Source: Spinellus fusiger (Eukaryota; Mucoromycota; Mucoromycetes; Mucorales; Phycomycetaceae). From it: 64,000 nucleotides of DNA. The stretch spans positions 310,001 through 374,000 of the forward strand of contig JALLLS010000025.1 in assembly GCA_025094145.1 (NCBI GenBank), read 5' to 3'. The position numbers were made by a program, and so were the translations under genes. This document shows, one piece after another, positions 1 through 11,762 of the stretch. The notes under the pieces are model-generated. The model was not told the DNA's origin. It did no database searches and was given only the letters and a program-made list of their open reading frames with translations. Position 1 is the stretch's first letter. Every line of letters starts with the position of its first letter.

Positions 1-632
1 TAATTGCTTATGGCACAGGAATAAAAGTAAAAGAGACAGCCAAGTTCAAAGGCCATCGTGTTGGTTTGACAAGAATTTTATATTAATCATTGAAAAAGAG
101 ACAAAAGGGTGGAGATATTCTTATGGTTGATGTTGATAAATTTCAAACATCGAGAGTAAACATGATTGACCTCTCACTCAATATGAAAAGCTCTTCTAAC
201 AGTTACTCTGTTTTATTTTGCTGTTCTCAAGATCTGCCACAAATATAACACAAATATCCTCACTGAGGTATTAGTGAATTTTAACAGTATCCACGCTTGC
301 CGAGGTTGTGTAATTGTTTAGAACAGAGATGTGAATGCATCAAAGGGTATCTATACAATTGCAGAAGAGTGTTTTAAAGGGTCTCCACCGCCCAGTTCCT
401 TTCTGTCCAGAAGAATAGATATTTGTATCTATATTATATCATATCGCCACATCGAAAGTGGTTTCCTTCGGGATTCAGATATCTACAGGTAAATTTACAT
501 AATAATCTTTATTTGTTTAAGAACTAACATGAATACATTTCACTTTATTTTCCCTCCTTTTCAAATAGATTTCATTTTTAAACAATTGTATTTCGACTAT
601 TTCCTTTTATATCCTAAAGACCTCCTGGTGTG
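1..632 (+). pseudogene. Fanzor/TnpB-like relic A, with its 3' transposon end
   Basis: Degenerate reading frames at 3-230 and 214-470 recall the C-terminal half of TnpB/Fanzor (OrfB zinc-ribbon) proteins. The first reads AKFKGHRVG and DKFQTSR; the second has KICHKYNTN, ACRGC and NRDVNASKGI, matching the usual zinc-ribbon plus last RuvC Asp (NRD) layout. The frame is broken: there is a stop at about 90, TAG at 319-321 where the family has Trp before NRD, and a frame change near 215. The relic is cut by the window start. The copy at 16411-16830 on the opposite strand is 99% identical from about 309 to 632 and then stops abruptly, which fixes the element edge (ending GGTGTG, followed by TA at 633-634). 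Family assignment is from motif recognition only. Confidence 0.55.
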
Positions 633-634
633 TA

Positions 635-1288
635 CTCCACTACTTTACCTTTTTATCTATACTTTATCCAATCAATGCCTTTTCTTTTTTCTTTTTTCTT
701 TTCTTTTTTTTCTTCTTTTCTCTATTACATACACTTACACACAAACAAATATATATAAAAGGGGGGAGGGAACTCTTTTGTTCACTGCTTGAGTGTCACT
801 TTATTGTGCCAGTACAGAGAAATAGAGATGTATTGGTAATACCCATAAAAGGTGACTCTAGAGGTATAAATAAGCTCAGTGTAAAATGCGCGCCCTTTAT
901 TTTCAACTAAAGCATTCATTTTTCTATTCATTTTTCTATTCATTTTTCTTTTTCTTTTTCTTTTTCTTTTTCTTTCTTCTATCGACATTTGTATATTTAT
1001 CTATAGTTGTATATTTATCTATATATTTATACATACATACTACATACTACATACTACATATTACATACATATTACATACATACATACATACTACATACTA
1101 CATACTACATATTACATACATATTACATACATACATACATACTACATACATACATACTACATACATACATACATACACAAATATAGACATACATCCATAT
1201 ATTTATTTATTTATATGTAAATATATATATATATATATAAAACACATTTACCTCCAAAAGACAAACTTCTCTTTTAGCACTTGCCGTT
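635..1288. repeat. AT-rich spacer with simple repeats
   Basis: This spacer upstream of the HSF gene has runs of CTTTTT (about 925-975), nested TACATA/CATACTA repeats (about 1031-1180) and a TA run (1216-1240). No conserved coding is visible. A TTTTAG at 1272-1277, just before the start codon, could be a 5'UTR acceptor. Confidence 0.6.
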
Positions 1289-3178
1289 ATGAGTAAGCCA
1301 CCTGCTATTGCACCCCTCCCAGACAGTTTCCTGGGCTTTCTGCCTAATAGAAATACACACCCAACCGCACTGCCACCCCTTTCCACTCACAGTACCACCA
1401 ACACCGCTAATAGTGCAAACACCACTGCTCTACCTCACCTGCCTAGTATTGTTCCTCTGAATACCTCTCTTCTCTCCACCGTCATCACCAGCCCACATCA
1501 TGCACAACGCCCGCTCCTCCAAAGAAATGTTCCTGCTTTCCTGAACAAACTCTATAAGTAAGTGTGGTATGGTATCAACCTCAACCTCAACCTCAGCCTC
1601 AGCCTCAACTTTGTATTTATTTATTTATTTATTTATTTAGCATGGTCAATGATCCAGACTCGGACGAATTGATTCAATGGACAGACGACGGCCGATCTTT
1701 CCTTGTTATTCGCCATGAGGAGTTTGCCAAGCGCGTCTTGCCTCGCTTCTTCAAACACAGCAACTTCTCTTCTTTTGTTCGACAGCTTAACATGTATGGC
1801 TTCCATAAAGTCCCTCATATGCAACAAGGCGTCCTACAAGCCGACACTGAATCCGAACGATGGGAATTCAGCAGTCCCCATTTCCAGCGCAACCAGCCTG
1901 ATCTGCTATTGCTGGTGACTCGCAAAAAGGGAAAGGACTCGGAGGATACAAAGGATGCACCGACAGTGGACCTGCATCACATTATGGATGAGATCAGTGC
2001 TATCAAGAAGCACCAGATGGACATTAGTGCACAGCTAAATACAATACAGAGAGACAACCAGTTCTTGTGGAAGAAGACCATGTCAGCCCGTGAACAGCAC
2101 CAGAGACACCAGGAGACGATTGATAAGATATTGCGGTTCTTGGCGTCTGTGTTCTCCAATGAAAAGACAATGACGATTCCCAAGAAGAGACGCTATCTCC
2201 TAGGGGACAGTCACACGGACTACAGTAAAGAAGAGGCATTGGAAAGTGGAGATGAGTCGGAGGAGGAAGAAGAAGGTGAGGGGGAATTGGAGAAGGCTGA
2301 ACCCACAAAAAAGAAGCCCTGTCGACATGCCTCTCCTACATTTGATCTGAATGATTATGTGGACACGCATGGTGATGGCAGAGAACACGACTCTTTGATG
2401 GCGACACTTCCTCCACTCTTCTCACCCTCCTTGGATGTACTTCACACCAGTCCATTGACGGATCCATCGAATGAGTTGGCAGATGCCATTGCCCTGAATG
2501 ATATATCAAAACAAGGTAAATCCTGGGTGTGTGTTGCTAGGAGACACCAAGGCTAATGGGTTGTCTGTAGCTGTCAATACTCCTTCTTCCTCATCACTCA
2601 AGCCCTCTGGACAAGAGCTGCCTGGACTTGTTACCCTACAGCAATTGCAGGGACTCCAGAGCCTGTCTCATCTCATTACACTGGCACAGTCCAATCCTGC
2701 TCTGTTGAGCCAATTGACAGGAGAATCCTCCTCCCACTCACTACAGAACACAGCCCACACGTCTTCCTTTCCTACGATTGAATCCATGGTGGGCTCCATT
2801 CTTCCCATGTCTGCCGCCCAGGCACAGCACCCACTCCCCACCCACCACAACATGGAGGCCATTTCCAGGGCAGCTGACACCATTCGTCAGGGCATTAATG
2901 TACTGGGCTCCAACATTGAATCCTTGGCTCACCATCTTGAATTTGACTCTGGACACTACACTGAGGAAGATGAACTCGCCTATGTGAACTTGGATAACTT
3001 TATAGACACACTGAGTAAGTGGCTAAGGACTGCCTCTGTGGGAGAAGAAGGGAATAACCCACCCGAGATAATAGGCACAGCATCAGTCCACACACACCCA
3101 GACCCACCTGCTCAAAACAGCAGTCTTTTATCAAGTCATGGCTCTGTCTTTTCTCCCTCAGAAGAGTCAACGCCCTAA
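1289..3178 (+). CDS. Heat shock factor (HSF)-type transcription factor
   Basis: Model: exons 1289-1557, 1641-2515 and 2571-3178, about 583 residues. The HSF DNA-binding domain (about residues 81-187) spans the first junction, where AA|C restores the Asn of NKLYNMVNDP. It holds the winged-helix signature FFKHSNFSSFVRQLNMYGF. A coiled coil follows (about 200-265, IMDEISAIKKHQMDISAQL), corresponding to the HR-A/B trimerisation region, then an acidic stretch and a Ser/Pro-rich tail. Such factors bind heat shock elements in the nucleus and act as trimers. Intron 2 (55 nt) has a CTAAT branch site. A further intron is possible at 3015-3161 (GTAAGT...CTCAG, 147 nt); because its length is a multiple of three, both forms end at the same stop. 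It could be an Hsf1-, Sfl1- or Skn7-like member; no receiver domain was seen. Confidence 0.9.
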
Positions 3179-3364
3179 GGCATAAAGACAAAGAAAAAGA
3201 AGAAGAAGAAAAAGGGGACAGTCGAATTCCTTCTTCTTTTTGCTCTTTTTTTTTTTTTTTGCTCTTTTCAGTCAACTAATAAAATGAAATTCACAAAGGC
3301 ATAAAACAGTGGATAGGACAGCAGTCACACACCCACCCACCCATTCTCTCTTTCTTGTTTGTTC

Positions 3365-3999
3365 ATGTCAACAGAACCTACCACCAGTCTGGAGTCACGT
3401 ATTCTGCGTGCTGCTGCTACTACAACCACGGATCTCCCTGAATTTCCAGACGACAAGAGCGACCTTCCATCAGACTACGAATATGACCCAGACACTATGG
3501 AAGAGGAAGAGGAAGAGGAGATTATCGATATTGATGAGAATGACCTCCTCGAGTACCTTGACCAACAGGAAAGCCCTCTGACCATAGCCCAGCGACTGTT
3601 CTATCATGAGCTGAATACAGTCGAGTCACAGTCCCATGCCAGGGAGTGGTCGTTGCAGTGTCTTGAGCCTGCGACCATGGAGGCACTGTACAGTCATGGG
3701 TGGGCTATTGTCGATGGTCTATTGGACCTGGACACTGTGAAAGGCAAGTCCAAAGAAGAAGAAAGGGGAGGGGAGGTTGTTTGCTACTATAGACTGGGTT
3801 GGACTGAATAAGACATCCTTTTCCTTCTTCTCCACAACAACAACAACAACAAACACAGGAGCCCGTCTAGAAGCAGAAGCCATGTTGGCACAAGGTGTGT
3901 TTTCCTCTCCTTCTGCTGCTGTCACCAACAAGGAAGAGGCGGATCCCTTTCGAGATACTAAGGCACGCGACGATACTATTGTCTGGTAAAGAATCTCTC

Positions 4000-4030
<31 letters not shown>

Positions 4031-4535
4031 TGGCTGTGTGCACTGTCCCTGTATTAACCCACCCACCGCTGTTGTTGCTGCTGCTGTTGACTCCCATATC
4101 ATGTCTAGGCTGGATCCTACCCAAAACACCTCTCCACACATTGCAAAGATCCTTGCGTTTATTCACGGTCCTCTTCACCACGACATGGCAGAGATGATCC
4201 GATTGCATGGATCGACTGAATACCAATTGGCCTACTATCATCCCCAGAATGCACAATATGAACAGCACAGAGACGCGTTTCCTGTGGACGATCCCTCTGA
4301 CCAGCAACAGAGACGTGTCACTGCCATTGTGTATTTGAATCCTGTATGGGCAAGTGGGGATGGAGGAGAGTTGAAGTTGTTGGCACCTGCAGAAGCCCAT
4401 GGAGTGCGTCTGGGGGCAGATACAATAGTGCCTCCTCTGCTGGGTCGTGTTGTGTTGTTTATGAGTGGTGTGGTGGATCATGCAGTGCTTCAAGCCAACA
4501 AGGAACGGTTTGCACTGACAGCCTGGATGCGATGA
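3365..4535 (+). CDS. 2-oxoglutarate/Fe(II) dioxygenase, EGLN-type prolyl hydroxylase-like
   Basis: Model: exons 3365-3743, 3859-3985 and 4109-4535, 310 residues. The C-terminal half has the double-stranded beta-helix iron site: His222 and Asp224 (YEQHRDAF), His293 (VVDHAVLQ) and the 2-oxoglutarate-binding Arg302 (KERFALTAW). The order and spacing (AYYHPQ..., RVTAIVYLNP, GGELKL, ...VLFMSG) resemble EGLN/PHD and fungal prolyl-hydroxylase-like enzymes. These use O2 and 2-oxoglutarate to hydroxylate prolines, and in fungi are linked to oxygen sensing or ribosomal protein modification. The N-terminus is acidic and probably disordered (EEEEEEE near residue 40). Intron 1 starts with GC (AAAG|GCAAGT), a rare donor. 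The ATG at 3365 is the first in frame. Confidence 0.85.
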
Positions 4536-5008
4536 TGCTATTCTCTGTGTAGATGTAGATATAGAGAAAGGCTGGTAATAAAGATAAAAGTGGTGTGTGC
4601 TATGTGGTGGTGCTATACACCTGCCTACAAATAACACCTATATGTGTCTACTCTTCTCTGGTGCCTGCTACCTACTGCTGCTACTACCACCTCCTACCAC
4701 CTCCTACCACCTCCTACCACCTTTATCCATCCCTGCCCCATCCCTGTGGGTCGTTGTGGGTCGTTCTCTCCGGTCCGGACTCATTCCTTACTGTCCAAAA
4801 CATGCGCCCTCTGCTTATGGACACAGTCACCATTATTATTTTGTCCTTCAAAATTTGTTTGTTCTTTATTTTTTATTTATTCCATATTTTATATTTTATA
4901 TAGTTCATATTCTATATACTCTATACACTCTATACACTCTATACACTCTATATATTCTATATATTCTATATTCTTCTCTGTTATCTCTCGAGTGAAAGTA
5001 GTTTTCTT
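4536..5008. repeat. Spacer with short tandem repeats
   Basis: This spacer lies between the dioxygenase stop and the TFIIS start. It has four copies of a CTCCTACCAC-type decamer near 4685-4722 and TCTATACAC repeats at about 4915-4975. No conserved gene was seen. Confidence 0.6.
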
Positions 5009-6603
5009 ATGAACGCAGAAGAGGAAATATTGAAAGCCAAGCGGGTGTTAATCAAGTCAACCGACAAAGAGAATGTTCAGGTGAGCATGAGTTCATTCAC
5101 TGGCAGCAGTGACATGAGGTAGGAAGGAAGGGTCAAGTCACTGTGGCATGTCTATCCTGAAAGAAAAAAGAAAAAAAGAAAAAAAGAAAAACACACTTTC
5201 TATTACTATTTATCTTTGCAGAAAGAATAGACTACATATACCAAATAAAAAAAACAACAACAACCCTACTTTTACACACTACTCCTGCTCATGTTGTGTA
5301 TTTAGGACATTCTCGATATCATGGCCCGTCTTATGAAAATCAAAGCAAGCCAGGAATTGCTAAGGGTAAACACAAGAAAACAGACAGACAGACAAACAAA
5401 CAAACAAACAAGCATTAAGAAAACATCTCTCATCTCTTGCTATGTGTGTGGTGGGTAGAAAACAGACATTGGTAAAACAATGGGCAAGTTGCGCACCCAT
5501 GCCAATGCCACGGTAGCACAGCGAGCCAAAGACGTGGTGAAGAAGTGGAAGGAGGATGTGCTTGTGAGTGCAAAGGTACAGGCAGCACGGCCCTTTTCAA
5601 ACACATCCACATCACCATCCCAAGGTAAATACTACATTAGCACATAAACACCACCACCTCTGTTCTGATGTCTGTTATGACTGCAGCCACACCTACCCTC
5701 TCCACAGTCTCCACGACAGCCACAGTCTCAACGACCCTCGTCTCCTCCACAGCATCGTCTCCTAAAACACCAGGCTCAGAAACAGGACCCCCTCGCACAG
5801 TGAAATCAGACGAGGTGGACTTCCCCACAACAAACAGCACACCACGTGACAAGACCATTGAGCTGATGTACTCTGCTGTGGCCCTAGGAAGTTATGCTGG
5901 TGAGCTTATTAGATAGATAGAGAGATAGATAGAAAAGAACAATGTATGGGTGGGGTGCTCATCTGTGCACTGGTAGACTCGGATCTGCTGCTGAAAAGAG
6001 CCCTGGCCATTGAAAAAACAGTCTTCCATGAATTCCAAACCACCAACGACGGCTACAAAGGAAAGGTGCGGTCGTTGGCCCTGAACCTCAAGAGCAAAAT
6101 CAATCCTGCACTAAGAGAGAGTGTTGTGAGTGGAGAACTGCCCGTTGCCACTCTATGCACAATGAGTGTAGAGGTAGTGTATATTGTATTATAGCCCTGG
6201 TATAGCCTTGGTATAGCCTCTACGATCAAACATTGACACTGGACTACTAGGACATGGCGTCTGAGGATGCAAAGGCACGTGATCGTAAGCTGGCAGAAGA
6301 GGCCCTATTCAAGGCTAGAGGCGCTGGAACGGCTCAAGCGGAGACTGATATGTTCATGTGTGGCAAATGCAAAGGCAGAAAATGTACATACTTTCAAATG
6401 CAAACGCGTAGTGCTGATGAGCCAATGACAACGTTTGTTACCTGTGTTTTATGCAGTAATCGCTGGAAGGTAATACGACAGTTACAATTACCACGCACTG
6501 TTTATTGTTTCTGTTTTTTGTGGGATGCACTTGATGTGGAGTGGGTGGGGTTATATATTGATTTTATATTGATTTTATTATGTCTTTATTATAGTTTTGC
6601 TAG
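5009..6603 (+). CDS. DST1: Transcription elongation factor TFIIS
   Basis: Seven exons: 5009-5080, 5306-5365, 5459-5624, 5687-5899, 5977-6173, 6251-6469 and 6595-6603, giving 311 residues. TFIIS binds stalled RNA polymerase II and stimulates cleavage of backtracked RNA. Three domains are present: the N-terminal LW helical bundle (KTMGKLRTHANATVAQRAKD), the central polymerase-binding domain (TIELMYSAVAL ... KGKVRSLALNLK) and the C-terminal zinc ribbon. The ribbon has Cys273, Cys276, Cys301 and Cys304, and the catalytic acidic hairpin Asp292-Glu293 in TRSADEPMTTF. The last exon supplies only Phe-Cys-stop, giving the expected WKFC end. All junctions keep frame and use GT-AG. DST1 is the fungal name; animals use TCEA. 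Confidence 0.95.
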
Positions 6604-6712
6604 AGCGCTGTGTCAATTCGAATCTATTATTAATCCTACTATTAAAAGCACACTTTGCCAAGCCAATCTATCCAAGGAGATGAGCATGTGGAGAGTAGAG
6701 TGGGTGTGAGTG

Positions 6713-7022
6713 GTGTGATGTAGTGTAGTGTAGTGTAGTGTAGTGTAGTGTAGTGTAGTGTAGTGTAGTGTAGTGTAGTATAATATGTAGTATGTAGTAT
6801 GTAGTATGTAGTATAATATGTAGTGTGTAGTATGTAGTATAATATGTAGTGTGTAGTATGTAGTATAATATAATATAGTATAGTATAATATGTAGTATGC
6901 AGTATAATATAGTATAATATAGTATAGTATAATATAGTATAGTATAGTATAGTATAGTATAATATAGTATAGTATAGTATAGTATAGTATAATATAGTAT
7001 AGTATAGTATAGTATAGTAACG
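6713..7022. repeat. TAGTG / TAGTA pentamer satellite
   Basis: A tandem TAGTG pentamer (about 6719-6777) passes into ATAGT/TATAG and TATGTAG variants up to about 7022. It lies between TFIIS and the RA-PH gene. It is strand-asymmetric, with GT on the plus strand. Confidence 0.9.
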
Positions 7023-7247
7023 TAGTATAGACTCTGCCCTGCGTGTGGTTATCTTTCAGTGGTGGATTCTGCTCTAAGATCTACCCACTTTTACCTACAC
7101 CTACATCCCCCTTGTTTTTACCCATCTTCTACCTGCACTCCTATGGATTCTTGTGATGTCACTTCTCCTATATTACTACTCCATTTCTTTCTTTCTCTTT
7201 TCTTCCTTCTTCTTCCTTCTTCCTTCTTCCTTCCCTTTTTTCTTTTC

Positions 7248-10244
7248 ATGTCGAGTGATTTGGATCCTATCTTCCGTGATCTTGAAAAACAAGTCAATGA
7301 CTTTTCACTGGTAACTATCTTTCTTGGCGCCACCCTCCCAATTGGGCGTATGGTTGCTTCTTCTTTTTAGCAAGCGTTCTTTTTGACATATCAAGGACGG
7401 ATATAGAATCTGCCCTGCTCATTGGGAACAAGCTTCTCCAGTCACTCATGTCTGGAATCTCGTCATCATCCTTTTCTTTTAGACGATGGACCCGTCTTTC
7501 ACCGACACTGCCTATCGACGCCTACCACAGACCCCTCGAAGAACCCATTCTGAGAAAGCCAGTCATCCTTCTCCTCTTCCTCCTCCTTCCTCCTCCTCCT
7601 CCCATGCCTCTGCCAAAAGAGAAGGAGAGTCAAGTGACGATGATGTGTGCATTGCCAGTCTCCAGCCCTCCACCCGTTCCCAGGACAAGGCAAAGGCACT
7701 AGGGAGGTCTTCTTCCACAAGAACAGGCAGGGCTCCCATGACACCGGGTCTGGTGCGCAGTCTCAGTGCCAGCTCAAGAAGCTTCAAGGCAGTCACGGAT
7801 GAGCCTGTGCCGCCGATTCCTCCTATGAAGGAGACAGACGGAGAACTGAGTTTGGTCATGCAACGTGCTTGGGCTGTTCTGGGAGACGAACCTACCGAGA
7901 AACAGCAAAGGACACCGCAAAGGACACACTCAACAGCCACTGGGAGTGAATCTGTAGAATCACAGCTGGTGCAGGTGTCTTCCATCACAAGAACACCACC
8001 CCCCCTGCAACTACAGCCACCCATACGCACCTTTACTACACGTATCTACATTGACGATGCAAAGACACACAAAACAGTCCAACTCACCAGTCTGCTCACA
8101 ACTGCCATGGTCATCCAGTACCTGAGAAAAAAGGGTCTTATTGATACGAATGATGGTTGGGCTCTGTTTGAGATTGCCAATAGCCACGGTGTAGGTAAGT
8201 CCATTCACTCCCTCTGTGCATTCTTCTATGGCTTATGCTTTTTACATTGATAAGAACGCCCATTGAGAGAGTGGGAGTTGGTCCTGGAGGTGGTTGAGTG
8301 TTGGAGTCCAGAAGCCAATAATGCTCTTCTAGTAAAGAAGTATGCCTACCGCCACTCCCTCACAGCAGAGGTAAATCCATCCCTATAGAAAAGAGTAGGC
8401 TGAGCTTAGTTGTTGCTGTAGAGTATTCTTCAGAAGCGTTCTTCTCCCATGCATGGCTATGTCTCTATTGAATATAAAAAGGGGAAATGGCAGAAGCGTT
8501 TCTGTTACATCAAGGACAATGCGATTCATCATGCCAAAGACAGCAAGGTAATGCCATGTTCTATATGAGAAAACATGCTCTTCTGTTGCTGCTGCTGCTG
8601 CTACTGGTGTCTAATAGTATATACCCCACATGTCTTTTAGGGAACAGGATCAGCCATTCTATGCTACTTGGCTACATTTGATGTGTACACACTGCTCTCA
8701 CAGACAGCACGCATGGCTGCCCCTACAAGTTTTGTATTTGCTCTACGTGCTCAGGACAAGGAGTCTGTCTTTGAACGAGAGGAAGACTACATACGTCTCT
8801 TGGCAGTGGACGACCAAGAAGCCATGAAAGACTGGGTCCTTAGTATTCGCTCTACAAAGGTAATCTAAACACATGCACAAAGAGAGAAAGTGGACTGATA
8901 AGAGGGAGATATCAACAGAGCCTAATTGATCACCAATACCACCCGCACCGTGTTATCCACCCCCTTGCACCCATCCAATCTCCAGTGCAGCCCGTCTTTG
9001 ATAGTCTGGGATCTAACACAACAGAGCTTATTGTTGGTAAGCCAGAGCCAGAAGCAATGTCTCCTCTTCTTTCACCACCACTACCAACAGCACCACCATC
9101 ACAGCGTCTGAGAAGAGCCATGACGACACGTCCCTCTGGCTACAAGAGTGATAGTGGAGAAGACAACTATACACCCGCTCTGCGTCGTCAGAGGTCTAGT
9201 CGTGAAAAGAGTGAGGACCCCAAGGCATCTCTCCCTGCTAGTCTTCATCGCAGTGAGTCGAGTCGCCGTATGGAAGACAAGAAAAGCAGGGGTTCGAGTC
9301 GTGGATTGTCTCGTAGTGCTACTATGAGAACAAGAGATCCCAATGAGTCTACTCTCACTGTACCTGGAGTGCCTGAGAGTCCATTGATTGACTATAGTGA
9401 GCCATCTACTTTTGCTAAAGGATCTTTATTGGCTAAGGAAGAAGAACAGCAGCAGCAATCCCATTCTCATTCTCAATCGCAGACACAGCAACAGACATTG
9501 ATACAGCAACAGCAACAACAACAACAATCACTGCTACAACAACAATCACAACAGCCATCTTCATTCCAATCACAGCAACAACACTACCATCATTACCAAC
9601 ACCACCATTCCACCAACAGCCCCTCAAATGGAGGCAGGGCTCAGGAAGAAGCCTATGCCTCCAACAATGCCAATACATTGATCCAACTCAATGACAAAGT
9701 AAAGTTCTCGAAAGGCTCCTTACTTGAAAGAAACGAAACCACGCAAATCAAATCCGTCTCCCGTTCCAAGAGCACACGTGAACACCATGTCCCTAGCGAC
9801 ACTACCACCACCAACACTACTACCACTACTAACAACAATACTTCTTCTTCCTCGGGGTATCATCATGAGGGGCGTCAACATTCCTTACGTAGAAAACCCA
9901 CTTCTAAGGATCGGGAGCGCAGTGGTGGAAGTGGAGGACGCCATCATGAACCCCTTTTGAGTCTCTCCTCGTCTCCTTCTTTGAACACGATGGTCACGTC
10001 TGCCTCTGGGGCCATGGCTGTGTCTGGCCCTACGACCACAGCCACGACCTCAACTACAACCTCCCTCCCTTCCTCAGCCACTGCCAATGGAGCAAGTGGT
10101 GGTGCAGGTGGTGCAGGTGGTGCAGGTGGGCCTCTATTGCAATTGAAAGGCACGCCTGAGCAGATCCATACCAAGCGATTACTGGGACGACAAATAAAGC
10201 CACTCTTGAGCTTTACAGATTCTGAGGATAGGATGCGTCGATAA
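7248..10244 (+). CDS. RA- and PH-domain adaptor protein (MRL/RIAM-like architecture)
   Basis: Model: exons 7248-7310, 7483-8194, 8255-8370, 8422-8547, 8641-8859 and 8919-10244, about 853 residues. A Ras-association fold (about residues 205-297) runs from RIYIDDAKTHKTVQL through LREWELVLEVVECW to KKYAYRHSL. A PH domain follows at once (about 307-410; MHGYVSIEYKKGKWQKRFCY to EAMKDWVLSIRS). The RA-PH tandem is typical of Mig10/RIAM/lamellipodin and Grb7/10 adaptors, which link Ras-like GTPases and phosphoinositides to actin or signalling at the membrane; fungal members are uncharacterised. Long disordered parts follow, with a Gln-rich tract (about 9448-9590), Ser/Arg-rich KGSLL-type repeats and a Gly-Gly-Ala run. 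Exon 1 is short and its junction is less certain: the 172-nt intron 7311-7482 holds a further open stretch (7373-7470) that fits neither neighbour's phase. Confidence 0.8.
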
Positions 10245-11762
10245 AAAAAGCACTCTGAGAAAAGAAGAAAAGAATATATGTATATGTATGTATATGTATA
10301 TATATGTATATATATATGTGTGTGTGTCTGTGTGTGTGTATTGTTTTCTATTTCTTATTTGCTTATAACTTATATTTATTGGGTAAAGATATCACTGTGT
10401 ACGAGTCAACCCATCTGTTTGTTTTTGTTTTTTGTTTTTTTTCCTGTGAAGTGTTTGTATTCTTGTGGAAAACATAGAGTGAAGAAATTAAATAAAGTGG
10501 TTTTAGGTGTTATTATATTTATATATAAAAGTGGGTTATATAGTTATGTAATTACTGAAAAATCACTTTTTAAGAAGGGTCAATCTGGCTATTTGATGGA
10601 TGGATGGATAATGCGCAGACACCCTCATTGAATTTATTATTTAATATTTGTTGGGAAGCATGGTGATAAAAGGGAAAAAGAGAGACTTATTTCTATTGTA
10701 TGAAGTACTTTTTTTTTCAATAGTGTTAGGTCAACACAATATATCAGATGGATGACCAATCACCTCTTGAGTGAACCCTATTCAAAATAGATAGATAAGC
10801 TGTTGTGGATAGAGTGATTTGCACAAAAGGCATTGTAACTGTCTAAATAATAATAGAAACCAAACAGAAAGTAGTAAGATTGTGATATGGCCAAGAAATG
10901 GCAGCTTACTGTAAATAATGAGTAAAATGAATCAGTCATACAATCCTATGAGTTATGTACTTCTTTTTTTCATATAGGATAGTTAGGTTTGGAATATAAA
11001 TACATACTTATTCAATAACCAAAATGTCAAGATAAGCACACTAAAATACTACTGCTTCAGATTGATGTACAGAAATGACTCCAATCACTTGCATGTATTT
11101 GGAAAGCTCTCTTTATCAGTATAGAGTATATACTAACATTGAACAAGATTGCTTGAATTTCATACATCATAACCATGACACACTGAGAAGAGACAGATTA
11201 AGTGGTGTGCATGATACTGTTACCTTAGACTCCATTTATTAAAGAAACGAGAGGTTAACATTTAACAGTTTGTAAATAAATAAATAAATAAAACAGCTAC
11301 AGAATCAATGGTATTGAGTAAAGCATCTATGATAAGTTGTAGTGTATTTTAATGCAGTAGATAGATCTTTTAGAGATAGTATAAGAGTACAACAGCCTTT
11401 ATTAGACTATATGCCTTTTGGTGGTTATTTCCTTGAAGTTCTTCTATCTGTAATTATTATTAGAATAAAAGAATAACATACAGGTTGAATAAAAAAGAGC
11501 AGAGTGGATCGTATGTTAACTAACCAAAATACCTTTGGACCTAAGAAGCTATTGACGACACTAGCATATCAATAGATGATAAATAGTAGCTGGTACTATA
11601 CAATGTTATTAAAGGCTATCTATTTCCTCTTTCTTATTGTATTTCTATCTATTCTTTCTGAACTAAAGATGTATGCAGCCAACAAGATGTTAATGAAGTA
11701 AAAAAAATACAATATGCTTATAGATTCGACCTAGGGTTTTTACATGTATTTGATTTTTATAG
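10245..11762. other. AT-rich spacer, no gene recognised
   Basis: This region follows the RA-PH gene. It has TATG/TGTG microsatellites at 10273-10340 and an AATAAA at 10490. No conserved frame was found on either strand. It probably includes the decayed body of the Fanzor-like element whose C-terminus lies just downstream. Confidence 0.5.

Noticed and set aside
886..1296. 136-codon open frame before the HSF gene
   Set aside because: It is made of CTTTTT and CATA repeats; there is no conserved content and it ends in the HSF start region.
6713..7022. Pentamer array as a telomere or centromere repeat
   Set aside because: The unit (TAGTG, TAGTA) is not the fungal telomere type (TTAGGG) and the array is short and internal.
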